NCBI RefSeq assembly: GCF_014200755.1
Contig: NZ_JACHCM010000005.1
Span: 339,108-403,107, forward strand
From: Rhodanobacter sp. ANJX3
GTDB taxonomy: Bacteria; Pseudomonadota; Gammaproteobacteria; Xanthomonadales; Rhodanobacteraceae
Length of the DNA: 64,000 bases
Reading direction: 5' to 3'
Shown: piece after piece, positions 35,736 through 45,946 of the stretch
Position numbering within the stretch: position 1 is the stretch's first letter
Layout of the letters: each line of letters opens with the position of its first letter
Notes under the pieces: model-generated
Seen by the model: the letters and a program-made list of their open reading frames with translations, nothing else
What the model was told of the DNA's origin: nothing
Database searches by the model: none
Program-made: the position numbers and the translations under genes

Positions 35736-37058
35736 ATGCTCAATTTACAGGCCGTGCGCAGGCGCCAGGGCAATATGCGCGGAAAACTGGCCGCTATCGA
35801 CAAGACACAAGCCGTCATCGAATTTCGGCCCGATGGCACGATCCGTCACGCCAATGAGCTGTTCCTCGCCACGATGGGCTACACGCTGCCGGAGATCGTG
35901 GGCAAACACCATCGGATTTTCGTCGATAGCGAATACGCGGCAAGCGCGGAATATGTGGAATTCTGGCAAAAATTGAACGAAGGCCGGCACGAAAAAGGGC
36001 TTTATCGACGCCGGCACAAGCAGGGGCAGGACGTCTGGCTGCAGTCGTCCTACAACCCCACATTCGATCGCCACGGGCGCATAACGAGCGTGGTGAAGTT
36101 CGCCACCGATGTCACCGTCGATCGCGTCATGGCGGCCGATATGGATGGACGTCTGCAAGCCATAGACCGCGCGCAGGGCGTCATCGAGTTTGCCCTGGAC
36201 GGCACGATTCTGCATGCCAACGACAACTTCCTGCACACGATGGGATACGACCTGGCCGACGTGGTCGGACAACATCATCGCCTTTTCGTGGATGCGACGG
36301 AAAGCCGCTCGCCGGCCTACCGGGAGTTCTGGGAGCGGCTGCGTCATGGCGTCCACGACGCCGCGGTGTATCGCAGGCTTGGCAAGAATGGCCGCGTGGT
36401 ATGGATTCAGGCCACTTACAACCCGATTCTCGACGCCAGCGGCCGGCCCTTGAAAGTCATCAAATACGCGACCGACATTACGCCGCAGACGCTCGCCGCG
36501 CACACGCTGCAGGCCGAAGTGGTCGGACTGTCGACGACGGTTTTGAACAACGCGCAAAAAGCGGTTCAAGCCAACGATATGGCCAGCGGAGCTCGACAGG
36601 TGGCCGAGCACGGCAACACGGTCGTGCGCGATGTGATGCGCACCATGCAAACCATCGAGGAAAGCATGAAGTCGGTCAACGACATGGCCGAACTCATCGA
36701 TTCGATATGCTTTCAGACCAATCTGCTTTCGCTCAATGCCGCCATCGAAGCGGCCCATGCAGGTACCCTTGGCAAAGGCTTTGCCGTGGTGGCCGACGAA
36801 GTGCGCAACCTGGCGAAACGAAGCAAGGAGGCCGCCAGCCACATTCACGCACTTATCGGTGCCGCCGGCGAACGCGTCAACGAAGGATCGGATCTGGTGG
36901 ATTGCGCCGGCGACGCGATGACCGAGATCCTGGCATCCGTCTCGCAAGTCAGCGCCATTGTCGGCGACATACGCGAAAGCTCGCTGCTGCAATCAGCCGG
37001 CATACAACGCGTCAACACGGCGGTCGTCGCGTTGGAAGGCGTTTACGGCAGGCAATGA
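35736..37058 (+). CDS. Soluble PAS-PAS methyl-accepting chemotaxis protein (BdlA-like)
   Basis: 440 residues from ATG 35736, with GGAG about 11 bases upstream. Two PAS domains in tandem (about 20-130 and 140-250) repeat the same pattern: IDKTQAVIEFRPDGTIRHAN / IDRAQGVIEFALDGTILHAN and MGYTLPEIVGKHHRIFVD / MGYDLADVVGQHHRLFVD. The MCP signalling domain follows (about 265-440) with the hairpin tip [20 protein letters not shown]. There is no membrane span, so it is a cytoplasmic receptor. The layout matches Pseudomonas BdlA (biofilm dispersion), but the ligand is unknown; PAS domains of this type often bind haem or flavin. The sigma-28 promoter places it in the late flagellar regulon. Confidence 0.88.
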   Translation: MLNLQAVRRRQGNMRGKLAAIDKTQAVIEFRPDGTIRHANELFLATMGYTLPEIVGKHHRIFVDSEYAASAEYVEFWQKLNEGRHEKGLYRRRHKQGQDVWLQSSYNPTFDRHGRITSVVKFATDVTVDRVMAADMDGRLQAIDRAQGVIEFALDGTILHANDNFLHTMGYDLADVVGQHHRLFVDATESRSPAYREFWERLRHGVHDAAVYRRLGKNGRVVWIQATYNPILDASGRPLKVIKYATDITPQTLAAHTLQAEVVGLSTTVLNNAQKAVQANDMASGARQVAEHGNTVVRDVMRTMQTIEESMKSVNDMAELIDSICFQTNLLSLNAAIEAAHAGTLGKGFAVVADEVRNLAKRSKEAASHIHALIGAAGERVNEGSDLVDCAGDAMTEILASVSQVSAIVGDIRESSLLQSAGIQRVNTAVVALEGVYGRQ

Positions 37059-37113
37059 CACGCCCATAGCCAAGGCGCCGCGCGACCGACGCTTTTCAAA
37101 CAGTGTGCGGTGC

Positions 37114-38355
37114 TCAACCCTGGATGTAGTTGAACAGGCTCAGCGACTGGACTTTGGCGAATACCTGCTGCGAAGCCTGCAGGGCCGTCGACTGCAGCGA
37201 GAGGTTGCTGATAGCGGTCGCCATGTCGACGTTCTGCACATCGGACAGCGCGCTCTGGTAGGTCACGTTGAGGTTGGCGTAGCTGGTCTGCTGCTGCTGC
37301 AAGGTATCGAGACGGCCTCCGATCGACACCTGTGTCGTGGTGACGTTATTCATCGCCTGGTTGAGCGACTCCAGCTGGCGATTGAGCGTGTTGTTCAAGG
37401 CGGTGGTGCTCGCACCGCTCTGCAACGCGTTGATCATGTTGTTGAGCGTGCTGAACACGTCCTGCGTGTTCTGCGCGCTGTCCGACGTCAGGCTAACCTT
37501 GTCGCCGGCAGCCGGTACGCCGCTCATGGTGATCGAGGCGCCGTTGACCTCGATGGAGTCGCCGTCCTGATAGGTGCCGGTAATCGGGTTGCCGCTGGCG
37601 TCGTTGACCGGATTGCCGCTGGCATCGGTAACGGCGTAGCTGCCGTTGGCACCGAAGGTAATGGTGTCGTTGACCGGCCCGGCCGCGCTGGCCGCGCTCC
37701 AATCGCTGGCGCTGCTGACACTGTTGGCGCCGACCACCAGCGTACCGGTATTGGATGCACTGGCGCTGGCCACGAAAGAGCCATTGCCTGCGGGGACATT
37801 CATGAATATCGCGCTTCCCGGATCGGCATTCGCCACCTGATCGCCCGCGCCGACCGCGCTGAAGGACTGCGCGTCGTTGCCGTTGTAAGTCACGGTGCCG
37901 CTGGCGTTGAGGGTAAATGCCGAGCTGGTGGTGCTGGTCCCGGCGAACAGGGCGGCGCCGTTGGCATCGGTGGTATTCGCCAACTGCACCATCGCATTAC
38001 GGATTTGCACCAGCTGCGTGGCTATGCCGTTGCGATCGCTGGCGCTCAACGCGCCGTTGATCGCCTGCAGGCCGAGGTCATTGGCGTTGTTGAGCAGGCT
38101 GGTGACCGAATCGAGCGCGTTGGCTTCGGTCGAGAGCCGCGTATTGGCACTGTCGATATTGCTCGAATACTGCGTGTTGTCGGCGAGAATATGTCCAAGT
38201 GTCACCACCTGTGCAGCACCGGCAGGATCGTCGGAGGCCACACCGATGCGCTTGCCGCTGCTGACCTGATTCTGCGTATCCGCCAGCGCGCTCTGCTGAC
38301 TGAGCATCGTGTTCAGCGACTGCTGGTACGTCCAGCTGGTAGAGATACGGATCAT
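37114..38355 (-). CDS. flgL: Hook-filament junction protein FlgL (HAP3)
   Basis: 413 residues. The flagellin-like N-terminus shows MIRISTSWTYQQSLNTM and QVSSGKRIGVASDDPAGAAQ, and the C-terminus ends SLQSTALQASQQVFAKVQSLSLFNYIQG (core ALQASQQVFAKVQSLSLF). The middle is Asp/Gly/Ser-rich. FlgL joins hook to filament with FlgK. It follows flgK by 5 bp on the same strand and converges with the PAS chemoreceptor gene. Confidence 0.94.
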   Translation of the reverse strand: MIRISTSWTYQQSLNTMLSQQSALADTQNQVSSGKRIGVASDDPAGAAQVVTLGHILADNTQYSSNIDSANTRLSTEANALDSVTSLLNNANDLGLQAINGALSASDRNGIATQLVQIRNAMVQLANTTDANGAALFAGTSTTSSAFTLNASGTVTYNGNDAQSFSAVGAGDQVANADPGSAIFMNVPAGNGSFVASASASNTGTLVVGANSVSSASDWSAASAAGPVNDTITFGANGSYAVTDASGNPVNDASGNPITGTYQDGDSIEVNGASITMSGVPAAGDKVSLTSDSAQNTQDVFSTLNNMINALQSGASTTALNNTLNRQLESLNQAMNNVTTTQVSIGGRLDTLQQQQTSYANLNVTYQSALSDVQNVDMATAISNLSLQSTALQASQQVFAKVQSLSLFNYIQG

Positions 38356-38360
38356 CGCGA

Positions 38361-40253
38361 TTACGCCTGAATGGCCGTGATAAGACTGGAAAAGATCGAC
38401 TGCGCCGTGGAAATCACCTGCGCCGATGCCTGATAGGCCTGCTGGAATTTCACCAGGTTGGCCGCCTCTTCATTGAGGTTGACGCCCGAGAGGCTCTGCT
38501 GATTGCCCAGCGCCTGGTTGTACAGGCTGGTCTGCGTGGTCAGATCGGCATTCGCCTGGCTGCCTGCCGTGCCGATCTGCGTCGTGAGGTTGGCGTAACT
38601 CTGCACGATCGACGTCTTGCCGCCATTGAGAATGCCGACGTCGGCCAGACCGGCGAGCGCGAGCGCGTTGGTGCTGTCGTTGAGCCCGTTGGTATTCGCC
38701 GCCACGCTGAAGCTGTCGCCGCTGGCGGGCGTCCCACTCAGACTGAGGCTCCAGCCGTCCGCGCTGATCGGTTGTCCCGCTGCATACGTACCCGACGTGG
38801 TGTTGCCCTTGCCATCGGTAATGCTGTAGCTGTTGCCGGCGCCGAAAGTAATCTTGGCGCCGGCCAGCAGGTTGGCGTTGTTGGCATCGGTGACGCTGAC
38901 GGCACCGGCCACGCCGGTACCCGTATTGGTTTTTGTCGCGGTGGCCGTCAGTGCTGCCGCAGCCGCCACGCCGTTCGGGTCGGTCAGGCTGACGGCCAGC
39001 GTGCTGGCGGCGTCGCGGGTCGGCTGAATTTCGTAGCTGTCGCCCACCTGCGCAGTGCCCGAGGTATTGAAGGTCAGCCCCGCGCCGGATAGCGAGCCAT
39101 CGGCGTTGGCCGTCAACGACACGCTCTGGCCGCCGGTCGTGGCCAGGCTCCAGCCATTGGTGCCGGTACCTGCACCGGTATAGCGAAGCACGTAGTCCGA
39201 GCTGGTCAGCTGCGACACATCCGTCACCGACGCGGCAACAGTAGCGCCGCCGGAGGAGTTGCTGCTGGAAGGCAGCACGCCGGGGCTGCCGACGCTGAAA
39301 ATCGCCTGGCCTTGTTTACCGTTGAGATCCAGACCCTGTGCCTGTTGCTGATTGACACTGTCCGCCAGTGCCACGGCCGACTGGCCCAACTGATTCTGCG
39401 CCGCCACCAGCGTGGTGTCGCGATAGTTGATCAAGGCACCCAGCGAGCCGCCGCTGAGCTGCGAGGTAATGTCATTGCCCGCGCTGTCCACCACGTCCGT
39501 CGTGGTCGGATCGTACGGATTGCTCTTGGTCGACAGCGCATACGATTGCGTGCCGCTCACCAGGGTTTGCCCCGCCGAAGTGTAGATGCTGATCGATCCA
39601 TTGCCCTCGGTCACCGCGGACGCGCCGGTCAGGCCCGTCAACTGCTGCACCAGAGTGTCGCGCTGGTCCAGCAGATCGTTCGGCGTACCGTTGATGCTGG
39701 CGACGGTGATCTGACCGTTGAGTGTGGCGATCTGCTGGCTCACTGTATTGATGCTGGCAACGGCGTCGCCGATCTGGCTGTTGACCTGCGTGCGCTGTTG
39801 ACTGAGCTGTTGACCAAGCGTGTTGTAAACCGTCGCCAACGACGAAGCATTGCCGAGCAGCGCCTGACGTGCCGCGCTGGACCCTGGCGAGCTGGCCACG
39901 CTGCTGAAACCACCGTAAAACGTGTCCAGCGAACTCTGCAGGTTGCCGCTGTTGCTGAGCAGGCTGTTCAACGTGGTGGTCAGTCCGCTGGCGGTGGTGG
40001 CCGCCTGCAGGCTGGAATTGCTGCTCCAGAGCGCGCCGGTGAGGTATTGGCTGTAGGCGCGCTGCACGCCGACGACATCAACGCCGCTGCCGATCGTGTA
40101 CTTGCCGTTGCTCGGCGCAATGCTCTCGACCTGCTGCACGCTTTGGCGGCTGTAACCGGTGGTGCCCGCATTGGCGATGTTGTTGCTCACGGTGCTCAAT
40201 GCGACCTGCGCCGCATTCAATCCGGAGATGCCATTGCTGAGCATGTTCGACAT
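38361..40253 (-). CDS. flgK: Hook-filament junction protein FlgK (HAP1)
   Basis: 630 residues from ATG 40253, chosen over a GTG one codon upstream because GGGAAG is 5 bases before the ATG. The N-terminus NGISGLNAAQVALSTVSNNIANAGTTGYSRQ (core VSNNIANAGTTGYSRQ) is the rod/hook signature. The C-terminus ends VNLNEEAANLVKFQQAYQASAQVISTAQ (core EEAANLVKFQQAYQASAQ). The middle is long and Ser/Thr/Gly-rich. It lies 65 bp after flgJ and directly before flgL. Confidence 0.95.
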   Translation of the reverse strand: MSNMLSNGISGLNAAQVALSTVSNNIANAGTTGYSRQSVQQVESIAPSNGKYTIGSGVDVVGVQRAYSQYLTGALWSSNSSLQAATTASGLTTTLNSLLSNSGNLQSSLDTFYGGFSSVASSPGSSAARQALLGNASSLATVYNTLGQQLSQQRTQVNSQIGDAVASINTVSQQIATLNGQITVASINGTPNDLLDQRDTLVQQLTGLTGASAVTEGNGSISIYTSAGQTLVSGTQSYALSTKSNPYDPTTTDVVDSAGNDITSQLSGGSLGALINYRDTTLVAAQNQLGQSAVALADSVNQQQAQGLDLNGKQGQAIFSVGSPGVLPSSSNSSGGATVAASVTDVSQLTSSDYVLRYTGAGTGTNGWSLATTGGQSVSLTANADGSLSGAGLTFNTSGTAQVGDSYEIQPTRDAASTLAVSLTDPNGVAAAAALTATATKTNTGTGVAGAVSVTDANNANLLAGAKITFGAGNSYSITDGKGNTTSGTYAAGQPISADGWSLSLSGTPASGDSFSVAANTNGLNDSTNALALAGLADVGILNGGKTSIVQSYANLTTQIGTAGSQANADLTTQTSLYNQALGNQQSLSGVNLNEEAANLVKFQQAYQASAQVISTAQSIFSSLITAIQA

Positions 40254-40317
40254 CACGACTTCCCTCTAGAATCAAAATCTGTGGCGTACCGGCGCCCTGA
40301 AATGAACTCGTGACCTA

Positions 40318-41274
40318 TCACGGTGTCGGCAACGGGACGGCTTTCTTGAGCGCATCGAGCGCCTGACGCATCATCGGACTGTTGGCGATCGATGCCACCT
40401 TCGACACATACCCTGGATCGGTCGCATAGCCGCCTTCAAGCAACGCCTGGGCGTACCCGACCACGTCGTCGCCGTGACCGCGAGCCTGCGCATAGCGTGG
40501 GTTGTTGTTGATCAGGTCGGCAAAATCGGCCAGCGAGTCGGCCGACGAGCGGTAACTGCGGAACTGTGCCTGCTTGCGCACGGCGACCCCGCCTTCGTAT
40601 TCGAGTGTCGGCACGTTGACGCGTTCGCCATCCCAGCTGCTGCCGGCCTTGATGCCGAACAGATTGAAACTGCTGCTGCCGTCGGGATGCTTCGGCATGT
40701 GCTTGCCCCACTGCGTTTCCAGCGCGGCCTGGGCCAGTACGGTTCGCACCGAGAGGCCGAGCTGCTTGGCCACGATGCTGGCCTGCGGGGCGAGTTCGCG
40801 CACGAATTCCTCGGCGTCGGCCGGCAGCCACGAAAGCAGCGTACGTCCCGCCGAACGCGTCGCATCGGCCACTTCGTAAAGACGCTGACGCCAGCCATCG
40901 ACGAGACCTGCCGCGGCCGGATCGCCCGGCGCGTGCGCTGCCTGCGCACTCTGCGCATCCTTGCCGCCGAGCTGACGCAGCAGCATGTCGGCGATGCCCA
41001 GACCCTTGCCGTGTTGGGACAGATCGAGCGACAGCTGCTGATCGAACATGTCCCGCCACTCGTCGCCGGCCTGGCTGTCGAACAGCGAATCGCCGAAGCT
41101 GGCCGCGCGCATCGACTTGAGCATCATCTGCGTGAAAATCGACTCGAACTGCTTGGCGACCGCCGGCAGGGTCGACTTGCTGTCGGTCTGCGCCTGCTGA
41201 CGCAACGCATTGAACCCGGACAGATTGGTCCAGGTACTTAGCGTCTGCGCACCGACGTCGCCCGCGCCTGCCAT
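40318..41274 (-). CDS. flgJ: Rod assembly protein and peptidoglycan hydrolase FlgJ
   Basis: 318 residues in two domains. The N-terminal rod-capping domain (about 25-100) has VAKQFESIFTQMMLKSMRAA. The C-terminal glucosaminidase domain (about 165-310) has the catalytic glutamate in LAQAALETQWGKHMPKH, then SSFNLFGIKAG and YATDPGYVSKV. FlgJ opens the peptidoglycan for the growing rod. Its ATG shares its A with the flgI stop (TGATG). Confidence 0.96.
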   Translation of the reverse strand: MAGAGDVGAQTLSTWTNLSGFNALRQQAQTDSKSTLPAVAKQFESIFTQMMLKSMRAASFGDSLFDSQAGDEWRDMFDQQLSLDLSQHGKGLGIADMLLRQLGGKDAQSAQAAHAPGDPAAAGLVDGWRQRLYEVADATRSAGRTLLSWLPADAEEFVRELAPQASIVAKQLGLSVRTVLAQAALETQWGKHMPKHPDGSSSFNLFGIKAGSSWDGERVNVPTLEYEGGVAVRKQAQFRSYRSSADSLADFADLINNNPRYAQARGHGDDVVGYAQALLEGGYATDPGYVSKVASIANSPMMRQALDALKKAVPLPTP

Positions 41275-42410
41275 CAGATCACCACCAGATCGGCATGCAG
41301 CGCTCCGGCCTGCTTCAGCGCTTCCAGAATCGATATCAGATCGCTCGGCGTCGCGCCGACCTGATTCACCGCGCGCACGATCGAATCGAGGCTGACGCCG
41401 GGGCCGAACTTGAACATGTGCGCGCCGTCTTCGCTGACGGATACGGTGCTGTTCGGCACGATCGCGGTCTGGCCGCCGCTCAAGGGATTGGGCTGACTGA
41501 CCTGCGGCTGTTCACTGATGCTGACCTGGATTGCACCGTGGGCGACGGCAGCCGCCGTCACCCGCACATCCGAGCCGATCACGACCGTGCCGGTGCGCGA
41601 ATTGACCACCACCCGCGCCGGCGCATCGCCAGGCTGCACATCCAGGGATTCGATCGCGCCCAGCCAGGCCACGCGCTGACCCGGATCGAGCGGCCCACGC
41701 ACGGCGACCGAGCCACCGTCCAGCGGATGCGCCGTACCTGCACCGTACGAGCGATTGATCGCCTCGGCGATACGCGCCGAGGTGGTGTAGTCCGACGTAT
41801 TCAAGTTGAGAATCAGATCGCCGCCGCTGCCGAACGACGAGGCCACGCTGCGTTCCACCATCGCGCCGTTGGGTATGCGCCCGCTGGCGGAAATATTGAT
41901 CTGCACGCTGGAACCGCTTTTACCTTGCGCGCTGACGCCGCCAACGACCACGCTGCCCTGCGCCATCGCATAGACGCCGCCGTCCGCGCCGCGCAGCGGC
42001 GTCATCAGCAGTTCGCCGCCGCGGATACTCTTGGCGTTGCCGATCGACGCCACAGTGATATCGATGGTCTGACCCGGCTTGGCGAACGGCGGCAGCTGGG
42101 CCGTGATCGTCACCGCCGCCACATTTTTCAGCTGCGGCTGTACCGTCGCCGGGACCGAGACACCGAACTGCTTGAGCATGTTCTCCAGGCTCTGCGTGGT
42201 GAATGGCGCCTGCGTGGTCTGATCGCCCGTGCCGTCCAGACCCACCACCAGCCCGTAGCCGATCAGCTGATTGCTGCGCACCCCGGCCACTTCGACCAGA
42301 TCACGCACCTTGTCCGCATGCGCCAGCGGCGCGCAGAGCAGCCCAAGCAGCAGGCCGGTGGCCATACTGATGCGAGCGGAGAACCGCCGCCGACGGAACG
42401 TTGTGTTCAT
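41274..42410 (-). CDS. flgI: Flagellar P-ring protein FlgI
   Basis: 378 residues from ATG 42410 ([19 protein letters not shown]), which overlaps the flgH stop (TGATG). A signal peptide ends at LAHA, just before [21 protein letters not shown] (core [21 protein letters not shown]). Other marks are [29 protein letters not shown] and the C-terminal [22 protein letters not shown]. FlgI forms the periplasmic bushing of the rod and is exported by Sec. Confidence 0.97.
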   Translation of the reverse strand: MNTTFRRRRFSARISMATGLLLGLLCAPLAHADKVRDLVEVAGVRSNQLIGYGLVVGLDGTGDQTTQAPFTTQSLENMLKQFGVSVPATVQPQLKNVAAVTITAQLPPFAKPGQTIDITVASIGNAKSIRGGELLMTPLRGADGGVYAMAQGSVVVGGVSAQGKSGSSVQINISASGRIPNGAMVERSVASSFGSGGDLILNLNTSDYTTSARIAEAINRSYGAGTAHPLDGGSVAVRGPLDPGQRVAWLGAIESLDVQPGDAPARVVVNSRTGTVVIGSDVRVTAAAVAHGAIQVSISEQPQVSQPNPLSGGQTAIVPNSTVSVSEDGAHMFKFGPGVSLDSIVRAVNQVGATPSDLISILEALKQAGALHADLVVI

Positions 42411-43099
42411 CAGTAAGGCATCCACTTGGAATTGAAGAAGCGCGACAGCCAGCCCTGCGTGTTGGCATCGGCCAGGGTGCCTCGTCCGGTGTAGGCAATG
42501 CGCGCGTCGGCCACGCGGGTAGAGGAGACCGAGTTGTCCTGTTCGATGTCCTGCGCGCGCACGATGCCCGAAATACGCACCAGTTCCTGGCCCTGATTAA
42601 TGGTCAGCCACTTTTCGCCGCGCACCAGCAGATTGCCGTTGGACAGGCGCTGTGCCACGGTCACCGTCAGCGCGCCGCTGAGCTGGTTGCTCTGCGTACT
42701 GCTGCCGGTGCCGTCGAAGCTGCGCGCCGCGTTGGTGCTGGTGTCCGCGGTCTTGCCGCCGATGCTGAGCGACTGCCCGAGGATGGTCGGCGCACCGATC
42801 GTGCTCTTGTCCGTCTTGCCGGTGCTAGTTTCGGATTTCTTGCTGGCCTGCGTGCTCTCGACCAGATTGATGGTGAGGATGTCGCCGATGCGATGCGCGC
42901 GCGCATCGGTGAACAGTTCCATGTTCTGCATGTCGTGATAGATCGCGCCGTCGGCCTGGGTCGCCGGCGGCGGTGCCGGCGGCGGCGTCGCCGCCCAATT
43001 GCCATCGTCCGGATGGGTCGGCTCCATGACGCAGCCAGCCAGCGCGGCCAGAGCCACGACCATGAGGAAACGAGTGAATAAGATAGGCAGGCGCGACAT
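42410..43099 (-). CDS. flgH: Flagellar L-ring lipoprotein FlgH
   Basis: 229 residues. A lipoprotein signal peptide ends in the lipobox LAGC with Cys23. Family marks are [27 protein letters not shown]-type [34 protein letters not shown] and the C-terminal [14 protein letters not shown]. FlgH forms the outer-membrane ring. It is 9 bp after flgG and coupled to flgI. Confidence 0.97.
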   Translation of the reverse strand: MSRLPILFTRFLMVVALAALAGCVMEPTHPDDGNWAATPPPAPPPATQADGAIYHDMQNMELFTDARAHRIGDILTINLVESTQASKKSETSTGKTDKSTIGAPTILGQSLSIGGKTADTSTNAARSFDGTGSSTQSNQLSGALTVTVAQRLSNGNLLVRGEKWLTINQGQELVRISGIVRAQDIEQDNSVSSTRVADARIAYTGRGTLADANTQGWLSRFFNSKWMPY

Positions 43100-43108
43100 G
43101 ACGGGAAC

Positions 43109-43894
43109 TCAGGTTTTATTGATGACGAACTGCAACATGTCGTCGACGGCGCTGATCGACTTGGAATTCATTTCGTAAGTGCGCTGCGCTTCGATCATGT
43201 TGACCATTTCCTCGACCACATTGGTATTGGAGGACTCCAGCGAACCTTGCGCCAGCGTACCCATGCCGTTGACGCCGGCCTGGCCGGTTTGCGCCGTGCC
43301 GCTGGACGCCGTTTCGAGATAAAGGTTCTGTCCCATGGCCTGCAGGCCCGCCGGATTGATGAAGTCGGCCAGCTGGATCGTGCCGACAGTGGCCGGCGTG
43401 GTGGAGCCGTTGGTGGTGGCCGTGACGGTACCGTCGGTACCGATCGTCAGACTCTGCACGTTGCTGGGCAGCGTGATCGCCGGCGACAGCGGATAGCCGT
43501 CGGCCGTGACGATCTGGCCCGTATTGTCCTGATGCAGCGAGCCGTCTCGCGTATAGGCGACGGTGCCGTCGGGCAGACTCACCTGGATGAAGCCGCGGCC
43601 CTGGATCGCCACGTCGAGCGAGTTGCCGGTCTGCGAAATCGCGCCCTGGGTAAACAGCTTTTCGCTGCCGGCGACCTTCACGCCGGTGCCCAGCAACAGA
43701 CCCGATGGCGACTGCGTCTGCTCGGTGGTCTGGCCGCCGGGCTGGCCATCGTTCTGATACATCAGATCCTGGAACGACGGACGCGAGGTCTTGAACGCGG
43801 TGGTGCTGGCGTTGGCCAGGTTGTTCGAGATCACGTCCATCCGCGTCTGCTGCGCGTCGAGACCTGTCTTGGCGATCCAGAGAGAGGAAAACAT
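43109..43894 (-). CDS. flgG: Distal rod protein FlgG
   Basis: 261 residues. The N-terminal rod signature DAQQTRMDVISNNLANASTTAFK, the FQDLMYQN segment, GVKVAGSEKLFTQGAISQTGN and the C-terminal EEMVNMIEAQRTYEMNSK are all family features. The length is typical (about 260). FlgG forms the distal rod through the P- and L-rings. It follows flgF after 37 bp. Confidence 0.97.
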   Translation of the reverse strand: MFSSLWIAKTGLDAQQTRMDVISNNLANASTTAFKTSRPSFQDLMYQNDGQPGGQTTEQTQSPSGLLLGTGVKVAGSEKLFTQGAISQTGNSLDVAIQGRGFIQVSLPDGTVAYTRDGSLHQDNTGQIVTADGYPLSPAITLPSNVQSLTIGTDGTVTATTNGSTTPATVGTIQLADFINPAGLQAMGQNLYLETASSGTAQTGQAGVNGMGTLAQGSLESSNTNVVEEMVNMIEAQRTYEMNSKSISAVDDMLQFVINKT

Positions 43895-43931
43895 GGCTTA
43901 CTCCGAGTGCATGGGGACGAGGCGACCGCGG

Positions 43932-44672
43932 TCAGCTCGTCTGCAATAGTTTGGTGCTGGCGTCCGAATCGTCCTCGGCCGTCTTGATCGATCGCACCTG
44001 CATTTCGTATTGGCGCGACAGCGAGATCATCTTGACCAGCTCCGACGAGGCGTTGACGTTGCTGCCTTCGAGCGCTCCCGGCGTCAGCAGCACGCTGGGA
44101 TCGGCGGTCGCCTGACCGCCGCCGGCGACATGCATCAGCCCGTCGCCGCCCTTGGTCAGCTGACCGGGATCGGCGGTGACCAGTTTGATCCGGTCTACTT
44201 CGGCGACCGTGCTCGGCCCCTGCCCCAACGGTACGGTGGATACCGTGCCGTCGTTGCCGATGCTGATCTGCGCGCTGTTGGGCACGTTGATCGGACCGCC
44301 GTTGCCGAGCACCGGGTTGCCACGCGCATCGGTAAGCCCGCCATCGGGCGTCAGCTGCAGATCGCCCGCTCGCGTATAGGCCTCGCTGCCATCCGGCGCC
44401 TGCACCGCGATCCAGCCGTTACCACGCACGGCGACGTCCAGCGATCGGCCGGTCGTCAGCGGCGTACCCTGCGACTCGTCTTCGCCGATGCCCTGAGCCA
44501 CCGCATTGATCCGCGTCGCCGCGCCGTCGCCCTGCACTGGAATGCTCTGAAAAGCGCTCAGCTCGCTTTTGAACCCGACCGTGGATGCGTTGGCGAGGTT
44601 GTGGCTCACCGCGTCCTGCGCCTGCAGCGTCTGCGTGGCGCCGGTCATCGAGATGTAGACAGAGCGATCCAT
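43932..44672 (-). CDS. flgF: Proximal rod protein FlgF
   Basis: 246 residues. The N-terminus MDRSVYISMTGATQTLQAQDAVSHNLANAST (core AVSHNLANASTVGFKSEL) and the C-terminal VNASSELVKMISLSRQYEMQVRSIK identify a rod protein. Order between flgE and flgG and length distinguish it as FlgF. It begins 9 bp after flgE. Confidence 0.95.
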   Translation of the reverse strand: MDRSVYISMTGATQTLQAQDAVSHNLANASTVGFKSELSAFQSIPVQGDGAATRINAVAQGIGEDESQGTPLTTGRSLDVAVRGNGWIAVQAPDGSEAYTRAGDLQLTPDGGLTDARGNPVLGNGGPINVPNSAQISIGNDGTVSTVPLGQGPSTVAEVDRIKLVTADPGQLTKGGDGLMHVAGGGQATADPSVLLTPGALEGSNVNASSELVKMISLSRQYEMQVRSIKTAEDDSDASTKLLQTS

Positions 44673-44681
44673 GCCGGCCGA

Positions 44682-45908
44682 TTACCTGGACACGGCCTGG
44701 AACAGTGTGGACGCCAGCGTGCTGTCGGTGCTGAGCACCTGCGCATTGGCCTGGTAGTCGCGCTGCGCCTGGATCATGTCCACCAGCTGGGCGGTGGTGT
44801 CGGAGGTGTTGGAGCTTTCCAGCGCGCCCGACTGGATCGTGCCGAACTGGCCGGTGCTGGCGGTGCCCATGATGGCGCTGCCCGAGGCCGAGCTGGCCTT
44901 CCAGCTGGTGTTGCCGATCTGATCGAGGCCACCCAGGTTGGTGAAGTTGGCCATCGCTACCTGGCCGAGCTGACTGCTCTGATTGTTCGAGTAATACGCT
45001 GTCACGATGCCGTTGGCATCGATATTGATCGACGAGAGCGTGCCGGCCTGGAAACCGTTCTGGCTGGTCGATCCTGCCGAGTACGCCGTACCGAACTGGG
45101 TCGTGTTGGACAGGTTGACCGTCATGTTGGCCGGAAACGTGGCGCCGTTGGTCGGCTGGGTCGGCGTGAACGACAGATTGCCGCTGGCCGGCGTGGTCAG
45201 CTGGCCGGAGGTATTGAACGTGATCGCCTGGGTTCCTGCGCTGGCGCCGTCGATATACAGGTTCGCGTTCCACGTGTTGTTGCCGGTCTTGGCGTAATAG
45301 ACCGTGGCCTGGTGCGAACCGCCCTGCGAGTCGTAAACCGTCAGCGACGTGGCATTGTTATACGTCGTCGAATCGCTCGGGTTGAACGGCGTATTGGTCG
45401 GAACCGTGGCGCTGGACGGCAGGTTCGCCGTGATGCTGATCGCGCTGGTCGCCGTCGCGTTGCTTTGCGCGGTGTTGAGCTGCAGGTTGGTCAGCGAACT
45501 GGTATCGAAACCGCCGGCGCCGTTGGGCGCGTAGACCTGCAGGCGCGAGCCATCCTGGGTTTCCACGAAGCCCGTGGTCGCGTCCTGATGAAAATCGCCA
45601 TTGCGCGTGTAGGAGACGCCGTCGCCGTTGTTGACCGCGAAGAATCCATTGCCGCTGATCGCCAGATCCAGGCTGTTGTTGGTGGTCTGGATGTCGCCCT
45701 GGGTGAACTGCTGCTCCACATCGGTCAGCCGCGCACCGCTGCCGACCGCTGTAGCGGCGAGGTTGAGCCCGGTCACCGAGAACACATCGGCGAATTCCGC
45801 GCGCGAGCCCTTGAAGCCAGTGGTCCCGGCGTTGGCAATGTTGTTGGAGATGACGTTGAGATCGGATTGAGCGGCGACGATGCCGCTGAGCGCTTGATTG
45901 AGAGCCAT
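44682..45908 (-). CDS. flgE: Flagellar hook protein FlgE
   Basis: 408 residues. The N-terminal signature NVISNNIANAGTTGFKGSRAEFAD, LDLAISGNGFFAVNNGDG, a Ser/Thr/Asn-rich D1-D2 middle and the C-terminal TAQLVDMIQAQRDYQANAQVLS are seen. FlgE polymerises into the hook under FlgD cap and FliK length control. It lies 38 bp after flgD. Confidence 0.96.
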   Translation of the reverse strand: MALNQALSGIVAAQSDLNVISNNIANAGTTGFKGSRAEFADVFSVTGLNLAATAVGSGARLTDVEQQFTQGDIQTTNNSLDLAISGNGFFAVNNGDGVSYTRNGDFHQDATTGFVETQDGSRLQVYAPNGAGGFDTSSLTNLQLNTAQSNATATSAISITANLPSSATVPTNTPFNPSDSTTYNNATSLTVYDSQGGSHQATVYYAKTGNNTWNANLYIDGASAGTQAITFNTSGQLTTPASGNLSFTPTQPTNGATFPANMTVNLSNTTQFGTAYSAGSTSQNGFQAGTLSSINIDANGIVTAYYSNNQSSQLGQVAMANFTNLGGLDQIGNTSWKASSASGSAIMGTASTGQFGTIQSGALESSNTSDTTAQLVDMIQAQRDYQANAQVLSTDSTLASTLFQAVSR

Positions 45909-45946
45909 GCTGGTTTCTCCGAAAAGTGATTAAGGTGGTGCCGCGA